Below are positions 27,385 through 37,085 of a DNA stretch of 64,000 nucleotides, piece by piece. How positions within the stretch are numbered: position 1 is the first letter of the stretch; the number at the start of each line of letters is the position of its first letter. The position numbers and the translations under genes are program-made. Under the pieces are notes generated by a model. The model had not been told where the DNA came from and ran no database searches. It saw only the letters and a program-made list of their open reading frames with translations. The DNA lies in the NCBI RefSeq assembly GCF_030014955.1, contig NZ_JAGRPV010000001.1:4712001-4776000 (forward strand), written 5' to 3'. Source of the stretch: Cohnella hashimotonis (GTDB lineage Bacteria > Bacillota > Bacilli > Paenibacillales > Paenibacillaceae).

Positions 27385-30300
27385 TTACAGCGTAAGTCCT
27401 CCATCAACGGCGATAACCGAGCCCGTCATGTAGCTCGAGCCGTGACCTGCAAGAAATACGACCATCTCCGCGAGTTCGGTAGGATCTGCAAAGCGCCCTA
27501 TCCGCATGTTCGGGAACTCCTCCGGGACGTACCCGGACTCCTGCATCATGGTCGGAACTGCCTGCGTAAGCGCCGTATCTACGCCGCCCGGGCAGATCGC
27601 GTTGACGCGAATGCCTTTTTTTACGTATTCGATCGCCGCTGCCTTCGTGAGTCCGATGACCGCATGCTTGCTCGCCGTGTAAGCCGACATGCTATGCTCC
27701 GCGCGGAGTCCGGCTGTGGAAGCGGTATTAATAATCGAACCGTAGCCCTGCGCATGCATAACTTTTAATACATGCTTCAAACCGAGAAAGGTGCCTCGTA
27801 CGTTTACATTCAAAATTCGATCGAACTCGGACGCTTCCAGGTTCTCCAGAAGCTTAAATTTCTGCAGCACGCCGGCGTTGTTGAAAAAGGCGTCGATTCG
27901 GCCATACTCGTCCGTTGCTGCTTTGACGTAACGCTCGACGTCTTCTTCCTTTGAGACGTCGGCTTGAACGAAGATACCTTCCCCTCCCTGCTCGCGCAGG
28001 AGCCTAAGCGTTTCTTCACCCGTCGACGCGTTAAAGTCGACCGCGACGATCTTGAAGCCGGCCTCGGACAGCTTGAGCGAAGATGCGCGGCCGATGCCGC
28101 TTCCCGCTCCCGTGACGACTGCGACCTGCGCGCCAGAAGGCTTTGCGAGAATGTCTGCTTTTGGTGCCGGAGCAGTCGCTTCCACAGGCGAAGCTCCTCC
28201 CAGGTCGGCTATCAGAGCGGCCAGCGTATCCGCAGCAATACCGGCTTGAGGAAGCGCCCCAAGCTGCGCAAGGGTGAACCCTTTTGCCATTTCAATCATC
28301 GGGTTTGTGGATATTCCCGGCAAATGTTTTTCCAGTATCTTTTTTGTCGATTCATTCGCAAGCAGTTCGCCGATTTTAGATTTTCCGCCATAAGCCATGT
28401 GAAGTCCCTCCGTTATCTTGGAATCCGCCTGCACGGCGGCATTTAATTGCTCCAGAAGCCCTGTCAGATGCTCCTCCGTCATCGCGCCGCCCGTGAACGG
28501 AAGCAGCGCCCGAAGCGGCATGTAACGCATCATCGCCATCATCATGTCGGCATTTACGGCTTCCGATTGCGCATCGGACGTGGGCGCCATGCGCTGAAGC
28601 TGCGCCAGTATCGGGACGGTAGCCGGGTTGCTCATCAGCTCGCCGAGCGTCGTGTTGCGGTGGAAGCGCGGAACGATCACGTTCGTCGAGGTCACGTTCA
28701 AGGACGTCTTCTGCCTGATATCGCGGGATGAACTGCCGATGCCGATCTCGAATACGCCCGTCTCGACATGCCAATCCTTCAGACCAGCGTCGTAGAACGC
28801 AAAGCTGCGTTTATTCAGCTCGAACTTTAATACAGTGGTTTCGCCTGGCTGAAGCGCAACTTTGGCGAACCCTTTCAGCTCCCGCTCCGGGCGCAGAACA
28901 GAAGATTCTACATCCCGAACGTAGAGCTGTACGATTTCTTGCCCATATCTCTCTCCCGTATTCGTAACCCGGACAGATACCTGAACGGTGTCTTCGTCAG
29001 TCATCTCGCTTCGGTCCATCTCGATATCGGCATATTCGAAGGTGGTATAGCTGAGCCCGAAGCCGAATGGAAACAGCGGTTCGATGTCTTTCGCGTCAAA
29101 GTAACGATAGCCGACGAAGATGCCTTCCCGGTATTCCACGCGATCGCCTTCCCCAGGGAAGTAAGGATGCGATGGATTGTGCTTCAGGCTCGCCGGGAAA
29201 GTCTCGGCCAGCTTGCCGCTCGGATTCGCGTCGCCGAACAGCAGGTCTGAGATCGCTCCCCCTGCGGCCTGTCCGCCAAGATAAGCTTCCAATACCGCCT
29301 TCACGCTGCCGAGCCAAGGCATGACGACCGGGGCGCCGTTGCTTAATACGACTGCGACGTTCGGCTGAACTGCAGCGACTTCTTCGATCAGACGGATTTG
29401 GTTGCCCGGCAAATTCAGATGCGTCCGATCGTAGCCTTCCGACTCGTATCGGTCAGGAAGACCGACGAACAGCACCGCCGCTTCGGAATTGGCTGCGAGC
29501 TTCTTCGCCTCTTCAAGGAGCGACATTTCATTCTCGTCGTTTTCAAGCAGATAGCCCGGTGCATAACCGATCTCCGCCGCAGGGGCCGAAATACGGAACT
29601 CCGTTAAAATATCGTCAAGCTTCGTCGGGTTGATATGGGAGCTTCCTCCCCCCTGATAGCGTACTTTGGCGGCCAAGGTTCCGATAACGGCGAGTTTGCC
29701 GCTTTTCGGGAGGGGCAGCAGTTTCGTTTCGTTTTTCAGCAGCACCATCGTCTCTCTTGCCGCTGCGCGCGCCAGTCGATGATGTTCTTCATGGTCATAC
29801 GAAGCGTCCGTTTTCTGGTTGTCGACCGCTTTGAAGACGACCGTAAGCAGTCTCTCGACCGAACGATTCAGCGTTTCTTCCGGCAATGCGCCGCTTCGAA
29901 CCGCATCAACGATCTTGCGAGCCCCTTCGCCATGGCTGGAGGGCATCTCAAGTTCCATGCCTGCGGCTACGCTCGCCACCGCTTCGTTGACGGCGCCCCA
30001 GTCCGAGACAACGATGCCGGCATGTCCCCACTCTTCCTTCAGAATCCGGGTCAGCAGCGTCTCGTTTTCGGAGCAGTACGTTCCGTTCAGCTTGTTGTAC
30101 GCGGACATCACGGTCCAAGGCTGCGATTGTTTCACCGCATTCTCAAAGCCGGTAAGATAAACCTCGCGCAGTGTCCGCTCATCAACGACGGCATCCGTCG
30201 TCATCCGGCGATGCTCCTGGTTGTTCACGGCAAAGTGCTTGAGGGAAGTTCCGACGCCCTGGCTCTGCACGCCTTCGATATGCGCGGCTGCCATCTCGCC

Positions 30301-30696
30301 CGTCAAATAAGGATCTTCGGAGAAATATTCAAAGTTACGCCCGCATAGCGGCGAACGCTTAATGTTGGCGCCCGGGCCCAGCAGCACCCCTACGCCTTCC
30401 GCCTGGCACTCTTCGCCGAGCGCTACGCCGATACGGCGGACCAGATCCCGATTCCAAGAGCTGGCCATCCCCACCGCAGATGGGAAGCAAGTTGCGGGTA
30501 CGCTCTCATTCAGACCGAGATGATCCGCGTCGCCGGCCTGCTTGCGCAGGCCATGCGGTCCGTCCGTCAGCATAATGGACGGAATGCCCAGTCTCTCGAC
30601 CGCTTGCGTCATCCAGAAGCTTGACCCGGAGCAAAGTCCGGCCTTCTCCTCCAACGTTAGCTGCGAGACAATATCACGCATGGATCGATTACTCAT
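27385..30696 (-). CDS. GH3 beta-glucosidase-type hydrolase fused to an SDR oxidoreductase
   Basis: A single uninterrupted frame of 1103 residues. Residues 1-300 are the GH3 barrel (DGPHGLRK; nucleophile Asp232 in VVSDWG) and 310-555 the GH3 C-terminal domain (acid/base Glu420 in SEGYDR). Residues about 570-660 are a fibronectin-III-like domain. Residues 680-835 are helical, with two copies of a leucine-rich module ([38 protein letters not shown]). After a Pro/Ala linker (about 836-855), residues 857-1103 are a complete [15 protein letters not shown], Ser993, and YTASK with Tyr1006 and Lys1010. All catalytic residues of both halves are present. RBS AAGGAG precedes ATG 30696. It is the last gene of the rhamnosidase-esterase operon (18-bp gap). 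It could hydrolyse a glycoside and oxidise or reduce the released sugar. The fusion is certain in the sequence; the function is inferred. Confidence 0.9.
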   Translation of the reverse strand: MSNRSMRDIVSQLTLEEKAGLCSGSSFWMTQAVERLGIPSIMLTDGPHGLRKQAGDADHLGLNESVPATCFPSAVGMASSWNRDLVRRIGVALGEECQAEGVGVLLGPGANIKRSPLCGRNFEYFSEDPYLTGEMAAAHIEGVQSQGVGTSLKHFAVNNQEHRRMTTDAVVDERTLREVYLTGFENAVKQSQPWTVMSAYNKLNGTYCSENETLLTRILKEEWGHAGIVVSDWGAVNEAVASVAAGMELEMPSSHGEGARKIVDAVRSGALPEETLNRSVERLLTVVFKAVDNQKTDASYDHEEHHRLARAAARETMVLLKNETKLLPLPKSGKLAVIGTLAAKVRYQGGGSSHINPTKLDDILTEFRISAPAAEIGYAPGYLLENDENEMSLLEEAKKLAANSEAAVLFVGLPDRYESEGYDRTHLNLPGNQIRLIEEVAAVQPNVAVVLSNGAPVVMPWLGSVKAVLEAYLGGQAAGGAISDLLFGDANPSGKLAETFPASLKHNPSHPYFPGEGDRVEYREGIFVGYRYFDAKDIEPLFPFGFGLSYTTFEYADIEMDRSEMTDEDTVQVSVRVTNTGERYGQEIVQLYVRDVESSVLRPERELKGFAKVALQPGETTVLKFELNKRSFAFYDAGLKDWHVETGVFEIGIGSSSRDIRQKTSLNVTSTNVIVPRFHRNTTLGELMSNPATVPILAQLQRMAPTSDAQSEAVNADMMMAMMRYMPLRALLPFTGGAMTEEHLTGLLEQLNAAVQADSKITEGLHMAYGGKSKIGELLANESTKKILEKHLPGISTNPMIEMAKGFTLAQLGALPQAGIAADTLAALIADLGGASPVEATAPAPKADILAKPSGAQVAVVTGAGSGIGRASSLKLSEAGFKIVAVDFNASTGEETLRLLREQGGEGIFVQADVSKEEDVERYVKAATDEYGRIDAFFNNAGVLQKFKLLENLEASEFDRILNVNVRGTFLGLKHVLKVMHAQGYGSIINTASTAGLRAEHSMSAYTASKHAVIGLTKAAAIEYVKKGIRVNAICPGGVDTALTQAVPTMMQESGYVPEEFPNMRIGRFADPTELAEMVVFLAGHGSSYMTGSVIAVDGGLTL

Positions 30697-30714
30697 CGTG
30701 CGTTCGCTCCTTTT

Positions 30715-31710
30715 TTAAGCCTTGATGTCGACGGGTACTTCCCGCAGATCCGCATCAAGCTCGTCAAGTTGTTGGCCGGTTAGCAGGCCGCCGCCGAATT
30801 CGACGACCAAACGAAGCGGGACGCCCATTGCATCCTCAAGCTGAGGACTCTCTTGCAAAATCGGGAGCCGCTCAAGAATTAGTCGTTTGCATGCTGCGTT
30901 TTTCCACAGCACGCCCAGCGTCACGTCTACGCCGAAGGAATCGACTGGGACGTCCCAAGCCCCCTCACGATCCGCGGCGAAATCTTGGAAGACGTTCTTC
31001 AGCCAGGCGATGCAGAGCGCAAACCATTTGGCCGCATCCGTGTCCTTCATGTACCTCGATCCGCCGGATGTCGATGCCTTGGCCAAGGACAAGCCATGTG
31101 CGCCGTTCTGGAAAACGTGCATCTCAAACGGGACCTTCGCGTGCTCCAAGGCGGAAGCAAACGCCAAAGCGTTGTTGACAGGGACGAGCGAATCCGAGTA
31201 CGTATGGAACAGGAAAGTCGGAGGCGTCAACCCGTCAACCGCCTGGCTAACATCCGGAATCGGAGCCGGAAGAATGCCGCTCATGGACGACAGGATGCAC
31301 GGGTAACCGAGTATGAGCGCATTCGGTCGCATGCTTCCCATCGTTCCGAGGGCGGCGGCTAGATGTCCGCCGGCGGAAAATCCGCAAGCCGCCACACGTT
31401 CAGGATCGACGCCCCACTCCCCGCTGTTCGAGCGGATTCGTTCAATCGCCTCCTCTGCATCGTTCAGCGGGCGAGGAAATGCCGCATTCTCGTTTAAAGA
31501 GTAACGCAGGACAAAGGCATTATAGCCTTCAGCGAGAAACGCCATCGCGATCGGCTCGGCTTCGCGGTCGGAACAGCCCCTGTATCCGCCTCCGGGACAG
31601 ATTAGAATCGCGGGACGGACGGCGACATTCGGCATTTCAGCCGACTCGTCAAGCAAATAAGCGGTCAACGTGACGCCCGAATTCGTCAGATTTAACGTAA
31701 AATGCTTCAT
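30715..31710 (-). CDS. Alpha/beta hydrolase, acetyl-esterase type, with C-terminal helical extension
   Basis: A 331-residue cytoplasmic protein. Residues 1-245 form an alpha/beta hydrolase like bacterial acetyl-xylan or carbohydrate esterases: oxyanion loop CPGGGYRG (38-45), nucleophile Ser112 in GFSAGGH, Asp173 in YSDSLVP and His205 in NGAHGL. Residues about 258-331 are an extension not needed for the fold, containing the module LGVLWKNAACKRLILERLP that is also found in both neighbouring enzymes. The gaps are 16 bp to the rhamnosidase and 18 bp to the GH3-SDR gene, with AAAGGAG before the start. It probably removes acetyl groups from imported plant-polymer fragments. Confidence 0.88.
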   Translation of the reverse strand: MKHFTLNLTNSGVTLTAYLLDESAEMPNVAVRPAILICPGGGYRGCSDREAEPIAMAFLAEGYNAFVLRYSLNENAAFPRPLNDAEEAIERIRSNSGEWGVDPERVAACGFSAGGHLAAALGTMGSMRPNALILGYPCILSSMSGILPAPIPDVSQAVDGLTPPTFLFHTYSDSLVPVNNALAFASALEHAKVPFEMHVFQNGAHGLSLAKASTSGGSRYMKDTDAAKWFALCIAWLKNVFQDFAADREGAWDVPVDSFGVDVTLGVLWKNAACKRLILERLPILQESPQLEDAMGVPLRLVVEFGGGLLTGQQLDELDADLREVPVDIKA

Positions 31711-31726
31711 GAAGCACTTCGCTCCT

Positions 31727-34549
31727 TTAGCTCAGCGCTTTTAGCTTGGCATCTAGATCATCAAGGAAGTCCGCATCCATCGGATAATAGACGGCTAATT
31801 CGCGCGGCGAGGCATCGCCGATCATCGCCCGCAACGCATCCGGATTCAGATCGATCCCCTGCGGAGCCAATTGCGCGATCAATTCTCGCGCACCTTCGTT
31901 CGCAATCAAGTCAGCCAAAGGCAAATAGGTGCTTAAGCGTTTGATGTAGCTCCTGGTAGGCATATACCGAATTATATAGCTTCCGCTCTCCAGCTCGAGC
32001 AGCGTATCCTCTTCGTCTTGAAGCGCCGACGAGGCGTCGGCCGGTCCGTCAATCGATAGCGATACCGCTTCCGCGCGAGGCAATCTTACCCGCGCAGTCG
32101 CATGGAACGGGATCTCGAAGGCAAATTCCAGACGCCCCTCGCCATCGAACCGCCATTCGCTCGTGTACGTGCCGACTGCGGTATCGACCTTCGCCTTCGC
32201 CCACTGCAGACGGTAGTCGGGCTTCGGAGCAAGCTCCGCCCTCCGGAAACCGGGCGCTTCTTCGACAGGATTGATGCCCGCGATCGCGCGGTACATCCAT
32301 TCAGCGATCGCGCCGTAGGCATAATGATTAAGCGAGTTCATGCCTGTGCCGCTAATCTTGCCGTCCGGAAGAATCGAATTCCACCGCTCCCAGATGGTCG
32401 TGGCTCCCAGCTTAACGGCGTACAACCAGCTAGGGTAATCGTCGTTCAGAAGAAGCGTATAACCAAGCTCTTCATAACCGTTGTCCGAGAGGGCGAAGTT
32501 CAGGTAAGGCGTCCCGACAAAGCCTGTCCGCAAGTGATTGCGATCGATCTTAAGTCGCTTCACTAATCCGCCGATGACTCTGGCCTTAAACGGCTCCGGT
32601 ACCAGGTCCATGTACAGCGCAACGGCATAAGCGGTCTGGTTATCAAGCGCCAGGCGGCCGTTTTTCGAGAAGAATTCATCTTCGATAGCCGCTTTGACTT
32701 CCGCCGAGATTTTTGCGTAGTAGTCGGCTTCTTCTTCTCTTCCAAGCACCCTCGCTGCTTTCGCCACCAGGCCCGACGAGTAGCAATAGTACGCCGAAGC
32801 GATGAATTCCGTATCCGTGCCGCCCATCGGGGAGTCAGGATTGCTGCCGTCCAGCGCGAGCCAGTCTCCGAAGTGAAAGCCGACCGTCCATAGTCTTCGG
32901 CCGCCGGATCCTTCGTCGGCGCGGATGATGAAATCGACCCAGCCCTTCATGCTCTCGAACTGCTGTTCCAAAATCGACTTATCTCCATAGTGGAGGTAAG
33001 CATTCCACGGAATAATCGTAGCCGCGTCAGCCCATGCGCTGGATCCCCCGCCCTGGACGTTCGCCGCGGGCACGACCATCGGAACCATGCCGCCGCGGTC
33101 CTCCTGTTCTTTCCCCATGTCGTAGCCGTACTTTTTGTAAAAGGCGAACGAATCCATATTGAAGCATGCGGTCCCGGAGAACACTTGGGCGTCCCCTGTC
33201 CATCCCATCTTCTCGTCCCGCTGCGGGCAATCCGTCGGGACGTCCAGGAAGTTGCCCTTTTGACCCCACAACGCGTTCAGGAACAACCGGTTCACGAGCG
33301 GATTGTTCGTCTCGAAGCTGCCGGTCTGTTCGAGATCGGAGTAGAGAACGCACCCTGTGAAGTCATTCGGATCAATCGGACCTGCCCAACCTTCAACCTT
33401 CACGTAACGGAATCCGAAAAAAGTGAAAAACGGACGAACGACCGTTTCCGTTCCGTCAGCCGTATACCTGTATTCCGCTTTTGCCGTGCGGAGGTTGTCG
33501 CGATAGAAATTCCCGTCCTGCAACACTTCGCCATGCTGAAGCAAAATAACCGTTCCCTTAGGAGCTCGGGTCTTGAAACGCAGCCATCCGACCATGTTCT
33601 GTCCCATGTCGAGTACGGTTTCGCCGGCCGGGGTACGTATGACCTCAATCGGCTTCAGTTCTTCCTTGACGACGATCGGCAAGCTGAGTCTTGCCGTAAG
33701 TCGATCGTACCCGAGATCGCCTTCGCGAACGGGATAGGTTTCCTTCGTCTCGAGCGTAGCGTCGTATTCTTCGCCGTCGTACAGATTGCCGCTTATGACA
33801 CGACTCTTCGTCGCCGTCCAATCCGTATCTGACTTCAAAACTTCGCTCGATCCGTCAGCATACTCGACGCGAATCTCGCACAGGAGAGCGAACTCGCTTC
33901 CGTACAATTCAGCGTTATTCCCTTCAAATCCGAAGCGGCCTTTGTACAACCCATTACCTAGGCTGATTTCGATCCGGTTATCGCCTTCCTTGAGCAGCGC
34001 CGTCACGTCATAGGTTTGGTATTGCAGCCACTTTTGATAAGCGTTGAAATGCGGCGTCAAATATTCGTTACCGGCTTTAACGCCGTTCATTTGCAGCTCG
34101 TACAATCCCAGACCGCAGACGTATGCGCGCGCGGACGCGACGGGAGCAGCCAGGCTAAAGGATTTGCCCATAACCGGAAGATGATCCTTGTCCATGTCGG
34201 GGACGATCCACTTGGCTTGCCACGGCTCGTCTAACTTCGCAGTCTCGAACCAAGCGGGCTCGCTGGCCGCATGCTCTCCATTATCCGCCCAAACTTCTAC
34301 TCGCCAGTAATAACGCGTTCTCGGCTGGAGCTCGATCGGCAACTCGAAAGCGAGGCTGTCAATGTCGGCGCGCTTGCCGCTATCATAAATAACGTTTGCG
34401 AACGCCGTATCCAGCGCCACCTCGTAACGGGCGGCCGTTTGCTTCTTCGCAGTTGTGTCCTCGACGACGTAGGACAATCTCGGGTGCTCTCCGAGCGTAA
34501 ATCCCAAAGGCTCAACCACGCGATTGGTTTTAAGTCTCGTTATGATCAT
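31727..34549 (-). CDS. GH78 alpha-L-rhamnosidase with C-terminal helical module
   Basis: A 940-residue enzyme. It has the N-terminal beta domains of the bacterial rhamnosidase family (RYEVALDTAFANVIYDSGK; AYVCGLGLYELQMNG), then the (alpha/alpha)6 barrel with the active-site stretch DCPQRDEKMGWTGDAQ (440-455; Asp440, Asp445 and Glu446). The C-terminal beta domain is near 780-860. The last 75 residues carry the helical module LADLIANEGARELIAQLAP. There is no signal peptide, so it acts on imported substrates and should cut terminal alpha-L-rhamnose. It heads the operon with the esterase and the GH3-SDR fusion. AAAGGAA precedes ATG 34549. Unlike the twin genes at 15.8-20.6 kb it keeps the canonical motif. 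Confidence 0.92.
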   Translation of the reverse strand: MIITRLKTNRVVEPLGFTLGEHPRLSYVVEDTTAKKQTAARYEVALDTAFANVIYDSGKRADIDSLAFELPIELQPRTRYYWRVEVWADNGEHAASEPAWFETAKLDEPWQAKWIVPDMDKDHLPVMGKSFSLAAPVASARAYVCGLGLYELQMNGVKAGNEYLTPHFNAYQKWLQYQTYDVTALLKEGDNRIEISLGNGLYKGRFGFEGNNAELYGSEFALLCEIRVEYADGSSEVLKSDTDWTATKSRVISGNLYDGEEYDATLETKETYPVREGDLGYDRLTARLSLPIVVKEELKPIEVIRTPAGETVLDMGQNMVGWLRFKTRAPKGTVILLQHGEVLQDGNFYRDNLRTAKAEYRYTADGTETVVRPFFTFFGFRYVKVEGWAGPIDPNDFTGCVLYSDLEQTGSFETNNPLVNRLFLNALWGQKGNFLDVPTDCPQRDEKMGWTGDAQVFSGTACFNMDSFAFYKKYGYDMGKEQEDRGGMVPMVVPAANVQGGGSSAWADAATIIPWNAYLHYGDKSILEQQFESMKGWVDFIIRADEGSGGRRLWTVGFHFGDWLALDGSNPDSPMGGTDTEFIASAYYCYSSGLVAKAARVLGREEEADYYAKISAEVKAAIEDEFFSKNGRLALDNQTAYAVALYMDLVPEPFKARVIGGLVKRLKIDRNHLRTGFVGTPYLNFALSDNGYEELGYTLLLNDDYPSWLYAVKLGATTIWERWNSILPDGKISGTGMNSLNHYAYGAIAEWMYRAIAGINPVEEAPGFRRAELAPKPDYRLQWAKAKVDTAVGTYTSEWRFDGEGRLEFAFEIPFHATARVRLPRAEAVSLSIDGPADASSALQDEEDTLLELESGSYIIRYMPTRSYIKRLSTYLPLADLIANEGARELIAQLAPQGIDLNPDALRAMIGDASPRELAVYYPMDADFLDDLDAKLKALS

Positions 34550-34630
34550 CTCGAAAATTCCTTTCCGTTAATCCTATTTTCTTTAGGAGAGCAGGTAAGC
34601 GAACCTTATCCGATCCTGAAGTTCCCTTTC

Positions 34631-34680
34631 AAAGTACCATCTTCAATCAAAGAAAACGATGTGAAATCGCGCCATTTTCA
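34631..34680 (-). promoter_or_regulatory. Putative promoter and operator of the rhamnosidase operon
   Basis: An imperfect palindrome GTGAAATCGCGCCATTTTCAC spans 34661-34681 within a 27-bp block starting AAACGATGTGAA (34654). A -10-like TACTTT (34631-34636, minus) lies 18 bp downstream. The same block with the same 18-bp spacing to a -10 occurs at 56020-56070. It overlaps the stop codon of the AraC gene, whose product is a natural candidate to bind it. Confidence 0.45.
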
Positions 34681-35418
34681 CAACGCCTGGTTCCTTAACC
34701 GGAACGCGGCCGGCGTCATGCCGCAATGACTGCGAAACAACCGATAGAACGAATACATATCGGAAATGCCGACGGTTTCCGCCACGGCCTGAACGCTTAA
34801 TCGCGTATACTGAAGCAGGCCGCAGCTATGCCGAATCCGAATTTCTTGCAACAGCTGCACGAACGATCTGCCCGTAAACGACTTGAAAACCCGTTGAAAA
34901 TGCCGCGTGCTCATCGCCACGCGACGGCTGATCTCCGGCACGGATAACGAATTCATAAATCGACAGCTCATGATCGACAACGCTTGCCGAATCGGAGAAT
35001 CCTCCGCTTCAAACGGCCTAAGCTCAGACTTTTCAGGCTCCATGAGCATCCAATTCATAAAGCCTTCCCAGCCGGCCGAGATACCGTCGGATTCCGAATC
35101 TGGATTCCCTCTTTCCGGCAAACCGCACAGAAGCCGCTCGAACTCTTCAACATGCCGGGGAAATACTTTCCATCTCATAGGTAAAATGGGCGCCGCCATT
35201 CCGAGGTGATTCGCATGGAACTTGCGATAGGCCATTCGTAAGGATGGGCTTGCTGCTGCTCCCCTATTTACTTCTATGTCCTCGCCGATCGGAAGAAGGA
35301 CCAAATCGCCTTGCTCTAGCCGGATGGTTTTATCGCCGTAAACGAGTTTGCCGCACCCTTCAGTCGCAAAAAAAATCTCGATATTCCTGACCGCCAGTTC
35401 AAGAAACGCCTTGTCCAT
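34678..35418 (-). CDS. AraC-family transcriptional regulator
   Basis: A 246-residue soluble regulator. The N-terminal half is a cupin-like ligand-binding domain (LEQGDLVLLPIGEDIEVNRG). The C terminus has the AraC double helix-turn-helix (SVPEISRRVAMSTRHFQRVF; AVAETVGISDMYSFYRLFR). I chose ATG 35418 because GAAGGAGA lies 8 bases upstream; the longer frame to 35532 runs into the transporter gene. It follows the GPH transporter by 13 bp. It probably activates the rhamnosidase operon, which starts 129 bp downstream. Confidence 0.9.
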   Translation of the reverse strand: MDKAFLELAVRNIEIFFATEGCGKLVYGDKTIRLEQGDLVLLPIGEDIEVNRGAAASPSLRMAYRKFHANHLGMAAPILPMRWKVFPRHVEEFERLLCGLPERGNPDSESDGISAGWEGFMNWMLMEPEKSELRPFEAEDSPIRQALSIMSCRFMNSLSVPEISRRVAMSTRHFQRVFKSFTGRSFVQLLQEIRIRHSCGLLQYTRLSVQAVAETVGISDMYSFYRLFRSHCGMTPAAFRLRNQAL

Positions 35419-35431
35419 GAGATCGTCTCCT

Positions 35432-36793
35432 TCATAAACCGATAGTGCCCTTGCGACGCTCCAGATCGTCCAAAATACGCGTATATTGTTTTTCCAAAGA
35501 GAAAAAGAACAAGAGAACGGCAATCGCCACATAGATGACGAGTGGAATGTATAAGTTAAAAGCGATTATCATTTGCTTCGCAGCTTGTCCTTGGACGGTG
35601 GCGCCTTCCACATAATGCCCCCAGGCAAGCATCCACCCGATCACAGCCGTGCCCAGAGCGGCCCCGATCTTGCCTCCGAAGCCGTTCACGCTGTTCGTCA
35701 AACCGACGATCCGTTGTCCATGCTTCCATTCGCCATATTCGATCGTATCGGCGTTCATCGGTCCGAGCACGATCATCAACGGAATGAGACCGAACGCTTG
35801 AACGAGAGAGCCGATCAAGCCAAGCGTAACGCTGTCCGGATCGAACATTCGAATCGCGATGCCAAACGATCCGATGATAAGCCCCAGAATCGCGGTATTG
35901 CGCTTGCCGATTCGCTTCATGAGCGGGCCTGAGGCGAGAAACACGACCGCTACGGGTATCAGGCCGATGCCTCCCATGATGCTGACCAGATTGACATCCC
36001 CCCAGACATACTTCGCGTAGTACATGCCCGAGGTTGCCGACAATCCGAACAAAATCTGGGACAACAATCCGGCGCTAAAAATAATCAGCCAGTACCGATT
36101 CGTAAACAAAAGTCTAAATGAAGCGCCAAGCGACAACGTTTTTTTAACTTCGCCGCTATCTTTAAGTGCTTGCGTATTGTACTTCTCCTTCGTTGACTTG
36201 AATGCGATGTAGACGCCTAGAGCGGCCAATGCCCCGAAAATAGCCGCAAGGAGCGTCCACTCGTGTCTGCCTCCCCCCATTGCGTTGACGATCGGAACGA
36301 AGCCGACCGCTACGAGCATGCCCGCCAAATAACCGAAGCCTGCCCGATAAGCGCCCATCAGGCCGCGATCGACAGGGCTTCGGGTCGTCAAGGCCATCAA
36401 GCTCACATAAGGAATCGAGAGAGGGGTGTAAACAAAGACGAAGAATAGGATATTCGTTGCTACCGCATAAACGATTTTGGCATCGTGTCCGATATCAGGA
36501 ACCGAAAACAACAGCAGGATAGAGAGCAGCAAAGGTCCCATCATCCACAATAGCCATGGCCTCGCTTGGCCGTGCTTAGACCGCGTTCGATCGACGAGTA
36601 CGCCCATGCCCACGTCCGCGAAAGCATCGATCGCTTTGGTCATCAGCATGATAGTGCCGACGATTCCTGCCGACACGCCGACGATGTCCGTATAATAATA
36701 AGTAATGATGCCAAGAAGCCCCGAGCTGATATTAAGGGCAAACTGCCCTGCCGCATCGCCGGCCAGCGTTTTGTTCGATAGCTCTCTGTCCAC
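35432..36793 (-). CDS. GPH-family glycoside:cation symporter (MelB-like MFS)
   Basis: A 453-residue membrane protein with about 12 segments. It has the GPH signature after the second segment (MGVLVDRTRSKHGQARPWLLW) and GQFALNISSGLLGIITYYYTD at the start. The family imports oligosaccharides, pentosides or hexuronides with Na+ or H+. The start is GTG 36793 with GGAGGAGG upstream. It is cotranscribed with the AraC regulator. Its promoter region (36841-36906) has the 21-bp repeat pair shared with the ABC cluster at 43 kb, so it may belong to that regulon. The substrate is probably the glycoside used by the rhamnosidase-esterase-GH3 operon. Confidence 0.9.
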   Translation of the reverse strand: MDRELSNKTLAGDAAGQFALNISSGLLGIITYYYTDIVGVSAGIVGTIMLMTKAIDAFADVGMGVLVDRTRSKHGQARPWLLWMMGPLLLSILLLFSVPDIGHDAKIVYAVATNILFFVFVYTPLSIPYVSLMALTTRSPVDRGLMGAYRAGFGYLAGMLVAVGFVPIVNAMGGGRHEWTLLAAIFGALAALGVYIAFKSTKEKYNTQALKDSGEVKKTLSLGASFRLLFTNRYWLIIFSAGLLSQILFGLSATSGMYYAKYVWGDVNLVSIMGGIGLIPVAVVFLASGPLMKRIGKRNTAILGLIIGSFGIAIRMFDPDSVTLGLIGSLVQAFGLIPLMIVLGPMNADTIEYGEWKHGQRIVGLTNSVNGFGGKIGAALGTAVIGWMLAWGHYVEGATVQGQAAKQMIIAFNLYIPLVIYVAIAVLLFFFSLEKQYTRILDDLERRKGTIGL

Positions 36794-36840
36794 TCCAAGC
36801 TCCTCCTCCGTGCAATAAAGATACGCGTTCGCTTAATTAA

Positions 36841-36906
36841 AGTTTACCGAAGGCTTCGAAGGAGCTATATAACGCATTTTAAAGATGGCGTAGTTCGATC
36901 TTAACT
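36841..36906 (-). promoter_or_regulatory. Promoter A: 21-bp-spaced repeat pair upstream of the GPH transporter
   Basis: Repeats ATAACGCATTTTAAAG (36869) and GTAGTTCGATCTTAAC (36890) are 21 bp apart. The -10-like TAAACT (36841-36846, minus) ends 23 bp downstream of the first repeat. The first repeat lies 76 bp before the start codon. It is one of four sites with the same geometry in the window. Confidence 0.6.
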
Positions 36907-36942
36907 TGGAGGCGTACTGTGAAAGAAAACCGAAACGCAAAG

Positions 36943-36965
36943 AGGCCGACATTTTGGGTCGGCCT
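36943..36965 (-). terminator. Hairpin after the degraded esterase/glycosidase remnants
   Basis: Eight-bp stem AGGCCGAC/GTCGGCCT (36943-36950/36958-36965), flanked by short T runs on both strands. It lies just past the SGNH remnant, so it is probably the terminator of the operon that decayed. Confidence 0.6.
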
Positions 36966-36985
36966 CCCTTTTCGTCATTTATCGT

Positions 36986-37085
36986 CTACCCGCTGGATAG
37001 ATGAAGACCGTCGGTCGTATACTTCAGCTTCATATTGCCATGCTCGTCTTGTAACGCTGGGTGAAGATCTAGCCGACGCCCTTTA
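36986..37085 (-). pseudogene. C-terminal remnant of an SGNH/GDSL esterase
   Basis: About 33 codons are open on the minus strand. They read LHPALQDEHGN then MKLKYTTDGLHLSSG and a stop. This is the block IV region of SGNH hydrolases, with the catalytic Asp-x-x-His in DGLH. Nothing of blocks I-III is left. It directly abuts the glycosidase remnant. SGNH enzymes of this type include rhamnogalacturonan acetylesterases, which would fit the region. Confidence 0.6.

Noticed and set aside
27385..30696. GH3-SDR fusion as an artefact of a missed stop
   Set aside because: The frame is continuous through a plausible Pro/Ala linker, the SDR has no ribosome site or start codon of its own, and both halves keep all catalytic residues. 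I therefore report it as a real fusion, pending read-level confirmation.
34661..34681. cre site in the rhamnosidase promoter
   Set aside because: GTGAAA..TTTCAC resembles a cre half-site pair, but the 9-bp centre is too long for the CcpA consensus.
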